DNA of 64,000 nucleotides from Flavobacteriaceae bacterium (GTDB lineage Bacteria; Bacteroidota; Bacteroidia; Flavobacteriales; Flavobacteriaceae), in the NCBI GenBank assembly GCA_018402135.1, contig JAGYJF010000003.1, positions 434,001 through 498,000 of the forward strand, given 5' to 3'. A program made the position numbers and the translations under genes. How positions within the stretch are numbered: the stretch's first letter is position 1; every line of letters starts with the position of its first letter. Shown piece after piece: positions 26,684 through 37,128 of this stretch. A model generated the notes under the pieces. That model worked only from the letters and a program-made list of their open reading frames with translations. It was not told the DNA's origin and ran no database searches.

Positions 26684-27253
26684 ATGTTTCAGCTAGGAAA
26701 AACCATTGTTTCAGAAGAAATTATCGGCAACGACTTTGTGTGTAATTTATCGGCATGTAAAGGTGCTTGTTGTGTTAAAGGTGATGCTGGTGCACCATTA
26801 GAAGAAGCTGAAACGCTGATTTTAAAAGATATTTTTCCGAAGGTAAAACCCTTTTTGCGCAAAGAAGGCTTAAAAGCTATTGCTGAACAAGGTGTATTTA
26901 CCACCAACGATTTTGGTGAGCATGAAACGCCGCTTATCAATGGCGAAGACTGTGCTTACGTTATTTACGACCGAAAAGGTACTGCGCTATGTGGCATTGA
27001 AGAAGCCTATAACCAAGGCGTAATTACTTGGAAAAAACCTGTGTCTTGCCATTTGTATCCAGTTCGGGTTAAAGATTACACCGAGTTTTCGGCAGTCAAC
27101 TACGAAAAATGGCATATTTGTGATCCTGCCTGTGCGTTGGGAGAAGAACTTCAAGTGCCTGTATATAAATTTGTAAAACAAGCACTTATCAGAAAATTTG
27201 GTGAAGACTGGTATAATGAGTTGGAAGTTCTAGCAACTAAAATGCAAAAATAA
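26684..27253 (+). CDS. DUF3109 family Cys-rich protein
   Basis: 189 residues with conserved Cys clusters: FVCNLSACKGACCVKGD near the N-terminus, then DCAYV, ALCGIEEA, CHLYPVR and CDPACALG. The pattern resembles metal- or Fe-S-binding proteins of the YkgJ/UPF0153 type. It is widespread in Bacteroidota with no established function. Diverges from marC. Confidence 0.82.
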   Translation: MFQLGKTIVSEEIIGNDFVCNLSACKGACCVKGDAGAPLEEAETLILKDIFPKVKPFLRKEGLKAIAEQGVFTTNDFGEHETPLINGEDCAYVIYDRKGTALCGIEEAYNQGVITWKKPVSCHLYPVRVKDYTEFSAVNYEKWHICDPACALGEELQVPVYKFVKQALIRKFGEDWYNELEVLATKMQK

Positions 27254-27314
27254 ATAGGGTTTTTAAATTTGTTTATTTTGGTGTACATTTAGAAGGTTAA
27301 AACCAACCACCTCA

Positions 27315-30300
27315 ATGTTATTACGTTTAAGCTTCAATTTTAAGGTAGTCTTTTTATTGATTGTGCAACTTTTTATTTGGGAAGTTGGTGCACAATCTCA
27401 AATCACTTTCAGGCAACTTTCGGTTAAGGAAGGCCTATCACAAAACAGTGTTATCTCAATCGCTCAAGATTCTACGGGTTATTTATGGTTGGCAACGCAA
27501 GATGGCCTAAATAAATACGATGGCCAAAGCTTTAAAAAATATGAATTTCTATTCACAGATATCACCAACGTTGAATACAGCGATTTAGGTAAAGTCTATC
27601 ATGATAAAGAAGACAATCTTTGGGTAATTCCAAGTTCAAACATTCCCCATAAGTACGATGTGGAAACAGATAATTTTTTGCCTTTATTAGAATTGAAGGA
27701 TGTAACTTCTATGTTTCAAGATTTACAACTTAATTTTTGGTTTGGCACTTATGAAAATGGTTTGTTTAAGAAAGACCGCGAAACTGGCAAGGTTGAACAG
27801 ATTATTGCTCCGGAAATAACTTCTAAAATTTACACAATTACCGAAGATAATTCTGGAAAGTTGTGGTTGGGCTGCAAGGGAAAAATGATGTCTTACAATT
27901 TAATTAGCCGGAAAATCACCAATTACAAACCCGATATAGCTGAAGTGGTTCACTTTGGAAGCATAGCAGTAAACGACAAAAACCAAATATTCGCAGGAAC
28001 TTTTGGTGAAGGAATTTGGGTTAAAGGCGAAAATGACAATCAATTTAGAACCTTCGATGATGCCCGTTTTCAAGATTTAGCGAAGCTCAAAGATATTTAT
28101 GTACTGTCTTTGTTTATTGATTCAAAGGACAACTTATGGGTTGGTTCTTATGGTAGTGGCTTATTTAAAGTTAATTTTAATGAAGCTATTATAAGGCAGT
28201 TTACCGAAAAAAAGAACAATCCAAAAACCATTCATTACAACGATATCTTAACTATTTACGAAGATTTTTCAGGTGTTTTGTGGTTTGGTACCGATGGCGC
28301 AGGCGTGAGTTACTATGATGAATATTTGGATAAATTTAATTACTACACCAACTCATTAACCCCCGAAAATATCAATATAGATGTTGTAAGATCTGTGTTG
28401 ACTGACAGCGAAGGTGTTGTTTGGATTGGCACCAGCGGCAAAGGATTAACAAAGTTTGATCCAAAGAATGAAAGTTGGAAAACATTTATGGAAACCAATG
28501 AATCGGTGGGATTGGCTTGCGACAGAATTATGAGTTTATACACCGACAGAGATCAATACCTTTGGATAGGAACACAAGATGGTGGTTTGCATATTATGGA
28601 TAACAAGGAAAGGATTATTCAATATAAAAATCATCCCACAGCCAATGTAAATGTCAATACGATTTGGCGAATTCATGAGGATTATAATTCTAATAAATGG
28701 TTGGCTACAGGACAAAAGGGTTTAATTCAGTATGATAAAAACAAAGGAGTCGTTAAGGCGTTTTCAAAATCAGAAGGAAACTTTCCTAGCAATAACATTA
28801 GGGTAGTGGTTAATGCCGAGCCAGGCTTTTTGTGGGTTGCAACCGACGAACGACATATCCTAAAATTAAACATTGAGACTGGCACTTTTGAAGATTATAG
28901 CCGACTTTTATTTCAAAACCAAGCACAGGTTCAATATAATTATTCAATTAAAACATTATTATATCAAAACAACCAGATATTATGGATAGGCACAGCTGGT
29001 AATGGCATTATGGCCTTAGATTTAACTTCTAATAAACTTTATAACTACACTATAGATGACGGATTGGCTAATAACGTTATTTATGCTATTATGCCTGACG
29101 AAAAGGGTCAGTTTTGGCTAAGTTCTAACAAAGGAATTTCAAAATTTTCACCACCAAAAACATGGGATGAACAACCGGGAATCACTAATTACACTAGTTA
29201 TGACGGTTTATCTATCGAGTTTAATACAGGTGCCTATCACACATCGAAAAACGGCGATATCTACTTTGGAGCTTTAGATGGTTTTTATTGGTTAAATCCT
29301 TTAGAAATCAGGAATAATACCGAAGCACCAAAAACAGTGATTTCTAAACTTGAGGTTAACAATACCCGAATGGATTTTTCAGAAAAGTTGAAATTAAAAT
29401 CATTCCAAAACACCATAATTTTCACCTTTTCAAGTTTACAATTTTCATTGCCTCATAAAAATTATTTTAGTTATAAATTAGATGGCTATGATGAAAACTG
29501 GAGCACAGCTTCTAACATTAACTTTGCAAGATACACCAATTTACCTGCTGGCGAATATGTATTTAAAGTGCTGTCTAGCAATTATGATGGTATTTGGAGC
29601 CAGTTGCCAACTCAGTTTTCATTTAAAATTTTAAAACCTTGGTACTCGAGCACGGGAGCAATTTTAATTTATACACTTTTAACCTTATTAACAGCCTATT
29701 TAATCTATACCTATTTTAAAGTGCGTTGGCAAATGCAGCTGGAATTAAAAGTTGAGTATGATAAGGGGGAAAGACTCAAGCAATTGAACGATTACAAAAC
29801 CAAATTGTACACCAACTTATCACATGAGTTTAGAACACCCTTAACCTTAATATCAGCACCCGTTAAAAAACAATTGCAGAGTAATGAACTCTCTAATGAT
29901 ACCCGAGAAGATTTAATGTTGGTTGATAGGAACGCCAACAAGTTATCGGGCTTGGTAAATCAACTACTGGAACTATCAAAACTTGAATCTGGATTTATCA
30001 AGCTTAGAATTTCCTACAGCAATATCGAATTATTTTTACACGCCATAGTTGCGTCGTTTATGCCTTTAGCGGTTCAAAAATCACTAAAATTATCCACCAA
30101 TATTAAGGTTACCCGATTTGCTTGGTATGATGCGGATGTTCTAGAAAAAATCATTAACAACCTTCTGTCAAATGCCATAAAATACACGCCAAAAGGTGGT
30201 AAAATTATTTTTAATTCCGAGATAAAATCGGGAAAATTATCGCTTTCAATTCAAAACGATATTAGTGAAATTAAGGAGCAGGAGCTTTCAAAAATATTTG

Positions 30301-30860
30301 ATCGCTTTTATCAGATAGACTCAAATAACGAAGGATTTGGCATTGGCCTTTCACTCATTAAAGAATTGACGACTCTTAATAAAGGATCAATTCATGCCGA
30401 ATATTTAGACGAAAACTCTATTCACTTTTTGGTTAATATACCTGTTGAAAAAGAGTTATTCAACGATGCTGAAATTCATGAGCCAAGCCCACAGGAATTA
30501 ACGCGAGAACTTTCAAAAGAAGAAGACACATCTAAACAACTTTTACAAAAAGAAATCATTCTTATTGTAGAAGATAATGTAGAGATGCTACAATTTTTAA
30601 GCAGGTTACTAGAGCCAAAATATAAGATAATTAAAGCCCAAGATGGTTTAGAAGGGATTAACAAAGCATTTCAATATATCCCCGACGTTATTATATCTGA
30701 TATCATGATGCCAAAAACTGACGGTATCACGCTTTGCAACACTTTAAAAACTGACGAAAAAACATCCCACATTCCTATTATTTTACTCACTGCAAAAAGT
30801 GGCGAAGAAAATGAATTGATTGGCTTTGTACGTATTCAAACTAAAGTGAACTTTTCCTAA
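27315..30860 (+). pseudogene. hybrid two-component regulator, C-terminus removed by IS insertion
   Basis: 1181 codons. A signal peptide (ending near EVGAQS) is followed by two-bladed-propeller Reg_prop repeats (about 30-650, many LWLAT/LWIGT motifs), a Y_Y_Y domain (about 690-760), one membrane helix (about 780-805), HisKA with H837 (LSHEFRTPLTL), HATPase_c, and a receiver with D1129 (ISDIMMP). The protein is then cut at LTAKSGEENELIGF; the last ten residues come from the IS end at 30827. Intact proteins of this type finish the receiver and add an AraC-type DNA-binding domain, so output is lost here. Such regulators sense periplasmic carbohydrates in other Bacteroidota; no glycan genes are nearby. 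Confidence 0.88.
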
Positions 30861-30872
30861 GAGAGTATTTAG

Positions 30873-31883
30873 TTAATAATTCAAAGATAAATGTTTTTTT
30901 TGATTTGTTATTAATTTTAATTTTTGGTACTCATTTCTTCGGCCAATAATAGCCATTTTCTTTAATCGTTCACGTTCTTTTAAAATCATTTCACCTCTTC
31001 CAAAATAGACATCTGCTGGGGTTAAGTTGTTTAATGATTCATGATAGCGTTCATTGTTATAGCGATAAACAAACTTTTCTAAAGCGGCTTCTAATTCTTC
31101 GGGAGCAAAGTAATTATCAAGTTTCACAACATTTTTCATAGTTCTGTGATAGCGTTCAATTTTTCCTTGTGTTTGCGGATGATTGGGTCTGCCATGTACT
31201 TGTTGCATTTGATAATTGTCTTTTAAATACGTTTTTAATTCGCTTGCAATATAGCACGAACCATTGTCTGACAAGAGTTTTGGTTTTTGTTTAGTTACCA
31301 ATTTTGCTTTTTTAATGGCAGTATCCACAGTTCTTTTTACATCATCGGCTTTCATACTTGAGCAAAGTTCCCAATGCACAATGTATCGGCTGTAATCATC
31401 TAAAACCGTACTCAAGTAATACCAACCCCAACCCAATATTTTAAAATAGGTAAAATCCGTTTGCCACATTTGATGAACAAAGCCTGTTTTGTCTGTAAAT
31501 TCATTACCTGCACTCAGAAAAATATGAGCTGGAGCTGTAATTAAACCTCTTGACTTTAAAATCCGATAAACACTTGATTCTGATAGGAATATCTGTTGTT
31601 CATCAGTGATTTTATAGGCTAATTCTCGAGAAGACAAATCAGGATAATCTAAAGCTAATTTTACAACCAAATTCTTCTGCTCTTGTGGAATGCTATTCCA
31701 TTGCCTGTTTGCTGCTCTTTTGGTTGGAAGCAATCCTTCAACACCATTTTCGCTGTAAGCATGATACCAATTGTAAAACGTACTTTTATTGATTCCAATC
31801 TCCCGAAGTGTTCGATTTACGCCAATTTCTGAACGAGTAACCATGTGAATGATTTCTTGTTTTTCGGATACTGTAAGTCGCAT
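30873..31883 (-). CDS. IS3-family transposase OrfB (DDE integrase)
   Basis: 336 residues. Helix-turn-helix-like N-terminus (TLREIGINKSTFYNWYHAYS), then an rve-type catalytic core: the first Asp in MWQTDFTYFKI, the second in LLSDNGSCYIAS, and the Glu in PQTQGKIERYHRTMK with the typical K/R seven residues on. The frame is open upstream of its ATG to the A8 run at 31924-31931, so it is probably made mainly as an OrfAB fusion by -1 frameshifting. Confidence 0.92.
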   Translation of the reverse strand: MRLTVSEKQEIIHMVTRSEIGVNRTLREIGINKSTFYNWYHAYSENGVEGLLPTKRAANRQWNSIPQEQKNLVVKLALDYPDLSSRELAYKITDEQQIFLSESSVYRILKSRGLITAPAHIFLSAGNEFTDKTGFVHQMWQTDFTYFKILGWGWYYLSTVLDDYSRYIVHWELCSSMKADDVKRTVDTAIKKAKLVTKQKPKLLSDNGSCYIASELKTYLKDNYQMQQVHGRPNHPQTQGKIERYHRTMKNVVKLDNYFAPEELEAALEKFVYRYNNERYHESLNNLTPADVYFGRGEMILKERERLKKMAIIGRRNEYQKLKLITNQKKHLSLNY

Positions 31884-31903
31884 ATATTTCTTAAACTTTT
31901 CAG

Positions 31904-32257
31904 TTAACCCAGCATGTCCAAGCTTTTTTTTACAATATCGTAGCGTAAAACTAAATCGGCAATCATTACTTTTAAAGCCTGATTTTCTTTCTTGAGCTCT
32001 GCTACTTCATCACTGGTAGCTTCTCTTGTGGTATCGCCTGCTAAACGCTTTTTACCTGCTTCTAAAAACTCTTTGTTCCATTTGTAAAACTGAGATTCAT
32101 TAATGGAATACTTACGACACAATTCTGCAACTGACATTTCTGCTCGTAAAGCTTCCATAACAATCTGAATTTTTTGTTCAGAACTAAAGATTCTTCGTGT
32201 GTTTCTACGAATGTCTTTGATGAAATTCTCTGCTGTTTTTTTCTTGGGTGTTTTCAT
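31904..32257 (-). CDS. IS3-family transposase OrfA
   Basis: 117 residues. N-terminal HTH_Tnp_1 domain (SSEQKIQIVMEALRAEMSVA, YSINESQFYKWNKEF) and a C-terminal leucine-zipper-like helix (EVAELKKENQALKVMIADLV). Near its 3' end the minus strand has GTA AAA AAA AGC, an A AAA AAA slippery heptamer in the right phase for a -1 shift into OrfB. Confidence 0.9.
   Translation of the reverse strand: MKTPKKKTAENFIKDIRRNTRRIFSSEQKIQIVMEALRAEMSVAELCRKYSINESQFYKWNKEFLEAGKKRLAGDTTREATSDEVAELKKENQALKVMIADLVLRYDIVKKSLDMLG
31924..31931 (-). promoter_or_regulatory. A8 slippery site for -1 frameshifting between orfA and orfB
   Basis: Eight A on the minus strand. Reading GTA AAA AAA and slipping back one base continues AAG CTT GGA CAT in the orfB frame, which has no stop until orfB proper. 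Confidence 0.7.
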
Positions 32258-32421
32258 AATAATTCAAATTTAAGGATTTTGAAAACACTCTCTTAGTTTT
32301 GAACTAAATCAGTCCACTTTTTGCTGACGATTTACAGTATGTATTTGATGAACTTAGTTCATTCTAATGGTGGTAAATTCACTTCAAAATTAATAAAGCA
32401 GTAATTGTTAACTCTACCATT

Positions 32422-32459
32422 AAAAATCCCGTCTCTAAAGTTTAGAGGCGGGTTTTTGT
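32422..32459. terminator. terminator between the IS remnant region and the TPR kinase gene
   Basis: CCCGTCTCTAAA pairs with TTTAGAGGCGGG, followed by TTTTTG on the plus strand and preceded by AAAAAT. It was probably the original end of the hybrid regulator's transcript and also serves the minus-strand kinase gene ending at 32504. Confidence 0.8.
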
Positions 32460-32503
32460 ATTAAACAACGTTATTATTAAAGAATTTGAATAGCAAAAAG
32501 AGG

Positions 32504-34468
32504 TTACTTCAACAAATTTAAATCAGTTGGAATGTGGAGAGCTACTTTTGTTCCCGTTGACTTATGGTGATCGTCATACAAATCTATTATTTCAAGATTA
32601 TAGTCGGATGTAAAGCGCTTAGAAAAGTTGGCCAAGCGAGCCTTAGTAATATCTAAACCAACCGATTTCCTGTTGAGGCTTTTATCGCGGTTAATTTTTT
32701 CTGATTCGGTTCGGCCAATACCGTTATCAGTTATGCTAACAACAACGTGATGAGTAGTGCCTCTTGAAACAATAAGGCTGATTTTTTTGTCGTTGTTTTT
32801 AGATGATAAACCATGCCACAAAGCATTTTCTAAGAATGGCTGTAGTATTAAAGATGGCACCTTAATGCTAGCAGTATTTATATTAGGATCAATTTTTATC
32901 GAAAAATTTATTTGATTAGAAAACCGCAAGTTCTCAATACTTAAATATAACTTCATGGTTTCTAACTCATCTTCTAATGAAATGTATTTTTCGGTATTGG
33001 CAACAAGAATTTTTCTAATAAGTTTCGCAAATTTATTGAGATAGTAAACCGCTTTTTCTTTATCATTATTTATTATGTATAATTTTATGGAGTTAAGCGA
33101 ATTAAAAATAAAATGCGGATTCATCTGATTTCTCAGCATATCTTGCTCTAAAGTTAAAATCTGTTTTTCTTGTCTTAATTGTCGGTTTCTATTAAACGCA
33201 ATTAAAATAACGGCTAACAATACAACAGAAAAAATGATCAGCATGTAGAGCTTTTGATTTCTTACAAGCTCTTCGTTTCTATCCGCTAATAGTTGTATTT
33301 GTTTATTTTTAACTTCGTTTTCATATTCTAAAACAATGTCATTTACGTATTGAAAATTACGCTCATTGGTAATGGTATTTTCAAGTTCAATTCCAGCTTT
33401 ATAATGTAAAAACGCTAGTTCGAAATTTCCTTGAGTATGGTACAATTCAGACAGCTTTGTATTAGCATCAACAGAGGAAGAGGTAAGATTAAAAGCGCTT
33501 GAAATTTTTAGGGCTTTTTTTAAGTTTGTTTCTGATTCAATTAAATTATCCAATTCTAATTCCACCCAGCCCAAATTAACATACGCCGAGGCCAAGTAAA
33601 ATTGGTCTCCAATTTCAATGGCTTTGGTTAAGGCCTTGTTTATGAAATTTTTGGCTTCCTCAAGCTTCCCTAACTTAATATCTAATGAGCCAATGCTGTT
33701 ATAGCAAATTACACGGCCAACGTCTGAGTTAATTTCATTGTTATACCTTAAGGAAAGCTGGTAGTTTTCCATTGCTGCTTCAAGATTACCTTGTGCTTCT
33801 TGTGCATATCCAATGTTGTGGAAGTTTATCGCTAAGCCCAATTTTTGGTTGAGCTTTTCTTCTATTTTGAGCGACTTTTCAAACTGTTTGATAGCAAGGT
33901 CGTAACGCTTTAAAGCTAAATATATATTACCTATACTATTTTGTGAAACAGCTATACTGGCTTCAAGTTGTATACTTTTTTCTGAAATAGAATTAGCCAA
34001 ATCCAAAGCTTGTGTGTGATAATCTAATGCTGGCTTTACCAAATCCATACGCCTGTAAACTACACCAATCATGTTTAAACTTACCACTTGTAGTTCTATG
34101 TCTTCAGCTTTAATTGCAAGCGCCAACGAGGCTTTATGTAGTTCGATTGACTTTTCATAAAGGGATGCATTTCTGTAGCTAATGCCCAATGAATTATAGG
34201 CGAACCCTTCGGCAGCATAGTTATTAACTTCATTGGATTTTGTAGAAAGCGCACGCATAAAACTGCTATCTCTCTGTTCTTTTTTGAATAAGGAGTCTAA
34301 CACCCTATAAGAACTTATTTGTTTTCCTTGAATTGTTTTTAATTTGGTCCTTATAATTGAGTCTTGCTCAATTTGAAATTTATTGGTGTTTAAAAAAAGT
34401 GTACCAATTAAAAACAGCAGAAATAAAGTTTTAATATTTTGAATAGAAGCGTTTAAAATATAAGACAT
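32504..34468 (-). CDS. TPR-containing sensor histidine kinase (LytS/His_kinase type)
   Basis: 654 residues. An N-terminal hydrophobic segment (about 10-27) is followed by TPR repeats (about 70-370; e.g. AEGFAYNSLGISYRNASLYE, AINFHNIGYAQEAQGNLEAA), a coiled coil, one membrane helix (LYMLIIFSVVLLAVILIAF), then the His_kinase domain with H452 in MNPHFIFNSLNSI and a HATPase-like end (LILQPFLENALWHG, ITDNGIGR). The TPRs would be periplasmic. It pairs with the LytTR regulator gene upstream (3-nt gap). Confidence 0.92.
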   Translation of the reverse strand: MSYILNASIQNIKTLFLLFLIGTLFLNTNKFQIEQDSIIRTKLKTIQGKQISSYRVLDSLFKKEQRDSSFMRALSTKSNEVNNYAAEGFAYNSLGISYRNASLYEKSIELHKASLALAIKAEDIELQVVSLNMIGVVYRRMDLVKPALDYHTQALDLANSISEKSIQLEASIAVSQNSIGNIYLALKRYDLAIKQFEKSLKIEEKLNQKLGLAINFHNIGYAQEAQGNLEAAMENYQLSLRYNNEINSDVGRVICYNSIGSLDIKLGKLEEAKNFINKALTKAIEIGDQFYLASAYVNLGWVELELDNLIESETNLKKALKISSAFNLTSSSVDANTKLSELYHTQGNFELAFLHYKAGIELENTITNERNFQYVNDIVLEYENEVKNKQIQLLADRNEELVRNQKLYMLIIFSVVLLAVILIAFNRNRQLRQEKQILTLEQDMLRNQMNPHFIFNSLNSIKLYIINNDKEKAVYYLNKFAKLIRKILVANTEKYISLEDELETMKLYLSIENLRFSNQINFSIKIDPNINTASIKVPSLILQPFLENALWHGLSSKNNDKKISLIVSRGTTHHVVVSITDNGIGRTESEKINRDKSLNRKSVGLDITKARLANFSKRFTSDYNLEIIDLYDDHHKSTGTKVALHIPTDLNLLK

Positions 34469-34471
34469 TCG

Positions 34472-35206
34472 TTAAAACTTTTCTAAGAAATCCGTTTTAC
34501 GTTGTCTGGCTACTGGAATTTTTTTGTTGTTAATTAAAACAACGTAACCATCACTTTTAATAAATTCCTTAATGTGATTTAAATTAACAATATAGGAATT
34601 ATGAATTCTAAAAAAATGATCCTGAGGCAACAAGGCATTTACTTCTTTTAGTTTCTTGGTCACTACAATTTTCTGATTATGTTGCAATTCAAGGGTGCTG
34701 TAATTACCATCACCAACCACCACTAAAATATCATCGGCATCAATAAAAATAAGTTTGCCATCTGTATTTATGGTTATTTTCTTTTTATTAAGGCGTTTGT
34801 TGAACTGCTCTAGGGCCAACTCAAAATTTTCAGCATTTTTTAATTTTGATTTGTGCTTCTTGATTTTTTTGATCGTTTCGGCCAAATCATCAGAGTCTAT
34901 TGGTTTAAGTAAATAATCAATTGCCTCGTGTTTTAAGGCTTTAATAGCGTATTCATTGTAAGCGGTTGTTATAACCACTGCAAAATCTCGTTGTCTTAGC
35001 TTTTGCAAAAACTGAAAGCCATCCATAGTTGGCATTTGGATATCCAAAAATAAACAATCGGTACTATTGTTATCCAAATATTCAATGGCCTCTTCGGGGT
35101 TTGAAAAATGAGACACAACAGTAATGTCGCTAATAAAGTGCTTAAGTTCCCAAATTAAGCTTTGAATAGCGTTGGGTTCATCATCTACAATTACAACTGA
35201 AATCAT
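34472..35206 (-). CDS. LytTR family response regulator, partner of the TPR kinase
   Basis: 244 residues. Receiver with DDE (8-10) and D55 in LFLDIQMPTMDG, and a Lys in YLLKPIDSDDL. A helical linker rich in Lys leads to the LytTR DNA-binding domain (about 145-244; DILVVVGDGNYSTLEL, FFRIHNSYIVNLNHIKEF). It is the first gene of a two-gene unit with the kinase gene. Targets are unknown. Confidence 0.92.
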   Translation of the reverse strand: MISVVIVDDEPNAIQSLIWELKHFISDITVVSHFSNPEEAIEYLDNNSTDCLFLDIQMPTMDGFQFLQKLRQRDFAVVITTAYNEYAIKALKHEAIDYLLKPIDSDDLAETIKKIKKHKSKLKNAENFELALEQFNKRLNKKKITINTDGKLIFIDADDILVVVGDGNYSTLELQHNQKIVVTKKLKEVNALLPQDHFFRIHNSYIVNLNHIKEFIKSDGYVVLINNKKIPVARQRKTDFLEKF

Positions 35207-35616
35207 GTCCCAAATTTAGCAATATATTGCATAATCAGTTAATGGCTTGTGCATTTAGTTCAATTTAGTGTGTGAAATGCTAATAAACTTATAGGTTGCA
35301 CTAATCAGTTGAATTAATAGTGCTATATTTTTTCTGGCCTAAAGATCCTATGATCATTTTAAATAATAGCTATGTTAAATTGAATTAGGTTTAATTGGAG
35401 CTTACGGAAGTATTAATTATCAATTTTCCATTCATACAATATAAGAAGCCATCTATACAATTGATTTTTTAACTTTAATCACAATAACGCATCTTTGATA
35501 TGGATTAATTATCAAATCATTTGTTCGTGATATTAAAATTTCATGAATAAAGTTAAAGTTTTGAGAAGAGGGATATCTTAAAATTATTTTAGTTTAGTTA
35601 GTTATTTATTAGGGTT

Positions 35617-35645
35617 AAAAGAGGATGGAGACGTCCTCTTTTTTG
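35617..35645 (+). terminator. orphan intrinsic terminator
   Basis: AAAAGAGGA pairs with TCCTCTTTT around loop TGGAGACG, followed by more T. No annotated plus-strand gene ends before it. Confidence 0.75.
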
Positions 35646-35801
35646 TTAGTTTTTAACGTAGATTATGAGTGTCTGTTTTTATCAGTAAATGTCTATATTT
35701 AGGCATTTTTTAACCAGTTATTTCCTACAAATTATACCGCGCCGTATATTCCTTAAAGCACTGATAAACAATTTTATATGACAAAACTTTTTTTTAAGCA
35801 T

Positions 35802-35809
35802 TAATTTTG
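35802..35809 (+). promoter_or_regulatory. putative -7 promoter element of nrdB
   Basis: TAATTTTG fits TAnnTTTG and would give a leader of about 130 nt before the ATG at 35949. Confidence 0.35.
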
Positions 35810-35948
35810 TAGGTAAATTCCATTGTTAAAAACTTGTTGACAACGTTTAGTAAAAATCCTTTCAAAATCTATCACGTTTTTCAATCTTTGTTAGTCCCAA
35901 GTCACAATTAATATTTCGTTTAATTTTAATATAAAAAACCCAAAAAAA

Positions 35949-36929
35949 ATGTCGCAAATTGAAGAGCCAATTTTACAAGAAAACAAAGATAGATTTGTTA
36001 TTTTTCCTATTAAACACCACGATATTTGGGAGTGGTATAAAAAATCTGAAGCGAGTTTTTGGACTGCAGAAGAAATTGATTTGCACCAAGACTTATCAGA
36101 TTGGTCATCTAAATTAAACGACGACGAAAAGTATTTTATTAAGCACATTCTTGCATTTTTCGCCGCTAGCGATGGAATTGTGAATGAAAACCTTGCTGAA
36201 AACTTTGTGAATGAAGTTCAGTATAGTGAAGCGAAGTTTTTCTACGGTTTTCAAATTATGATGGAGAATATTCACAGTGAAACCTACTCACTCCTCATAG
36301 ATACCTACGTGAAAGATGAGAAAGAAAAAGACTTACTATTCAGAGCAATAGAAAATTTTCCAGCGATTAAGAAAAAAGCCGATTGGGCATTAAAGTGGAT
36401 AGATTCGCCAAGTTTTGCAGAGAGGTTGATTGCTTTTGCCGCGGTTGAGGGTATTTTCTTCTCAGGTGCGTTTTGTTCAATTTTTTGGTTAAAAAAACGC
36501 GGTTTAATGCCTGGTTTAACCTTTTCCAACGAATTAATTTCTAGAGATGAAGGCGTACATTGCGATTTTGCGGTGCATCTTCACAACCATCATTTGAAAA
36601 ATAAAGTGCCAAAAGAACGTATAAGAGCTATCATTATTGATGCCTTAAATATTGAGCGTGAATTTATAACAGAATCATTGCCAGCAAGTTTAATTGGAAT
36701 GAATGCCAAATTAATGACCCAATACCTAGAGTATGTTACGGATAGATTATTGGTTGAATTGGAATGCGAAAAAGAATACAACGCCACCAATCCTTTCGAT
36801 TTCATGGATATGATATCCTTACAAGGGAAAACTAATTTCTTTGAAAAACGAGTTTCTGAATACCAAAAGGCAGGTGTTATGAATAAAGAGGAAGAGAAGG
36901 ATAAATTTACTTTCGACGCAGATTTTTAA
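35949..36929 (+). CDS. nrdB: ribonucleoside-diphosphate reductase, small (beta) subunit
   Basis: 326 residues. It holds the di-iron site and tyrosyl radical of class I ribonucleotide reductase, which makes dNDPs. Metal-ligand helices are visible in [20 protein letters not shown] (Glu, His and the candidate radical Tyr nearby) and in [37 protein letters not shown] carries a further Glu ligand. The C-terminal DKFTFDADF tail fits the peptide that docks onto the large subunit. The large-subunit gene follows after 199 bases on the same strand. Confidence 0.95.
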   Translation: MSQIEEPILQENKDRFVIFPIKHHDIWEWYKKSEASFWTAEEIDLHQDLSDWSSKLNDDEKYFIKHILAFFAASDGIVNENLAENFVNEVQYSEAKFFYGFQIMMENIHSETYSLLIDTYVKDEKEKDLLFRAIENFPAIKKKADWALKWIDSPSFAERLIAFAAVEGIFFSGAFCSIFWLKKRGLMPGLTFSNELISRDEGVHCDFAVHLHNHHLKNKVPKERIRAIIIDALNIEREFITESLPASLIGMNAKLMTQYLEYVTDRLLVELECEKEYNATNPFDFMDMISLQGKTNFFEKRVSEYQKAGVMNKEEEKDKFTFDADF

Positions 36930-37128
36930 GAATTATTTCAGTAACTATTTTTTCGGAGTCCCAAATCGAAGAGGTAATCTACATAAAGATGTTATAGCAT
37001 TAAATAGAAACATTTTTAACCAATAATATTTTAACCAAACCAATATGCGTGCTTCTTCAGCTTGAAGCATCTAACTAACTAATCAATTTTCTGAAGTTTT
37101 TCAGAAACGCTAAAAAAGACTTAATAAT

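Larger units (their letters stand above)
30827..32336 (-). mobile_element. complete IS3-family insertion sequence (about 1510 bp)
   Basis: The ends are imperfect inverted repeats: TGTACGTATTCAAACTAAAG on the left and, on the opposite strand, TGTAAATCGTCAGCAAAAAG on the right; the next bases are GTGAAC and GTGGAC. Both start with TGTA and keep the same spacing to the GTG(A/G)AC motif. Deeper inside both have CTAAGAGAGT. The pattern resembles ends of the IS3 subgroup. It carries orfA and orfB on the minus strand. No 3-4 bp target duplication is visible (CTT before, GTA after). Confidence 0.85.
35207..35948. other. long intergenic region upstream of nrdB
   Basis: About 740 bases without a convincing protein gene. 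It holds an orphan plus-strand terminator (35617-35645), a 12-codon open frame just before it (35543-35581, MNKVKVLRRGIS), and a TAnnTTTG element near nrdB. A small RNA ending at 35645 is possible. I see no clear NrdR box. Confidence 0.45.

Noticed and set aside
32337-32420. Continuation of the hybrid regulator after the IS element
   Set aside because: No frame there resembles the rest of a receiver or an AraC-type domain; only a 20-codon open stretch is present.
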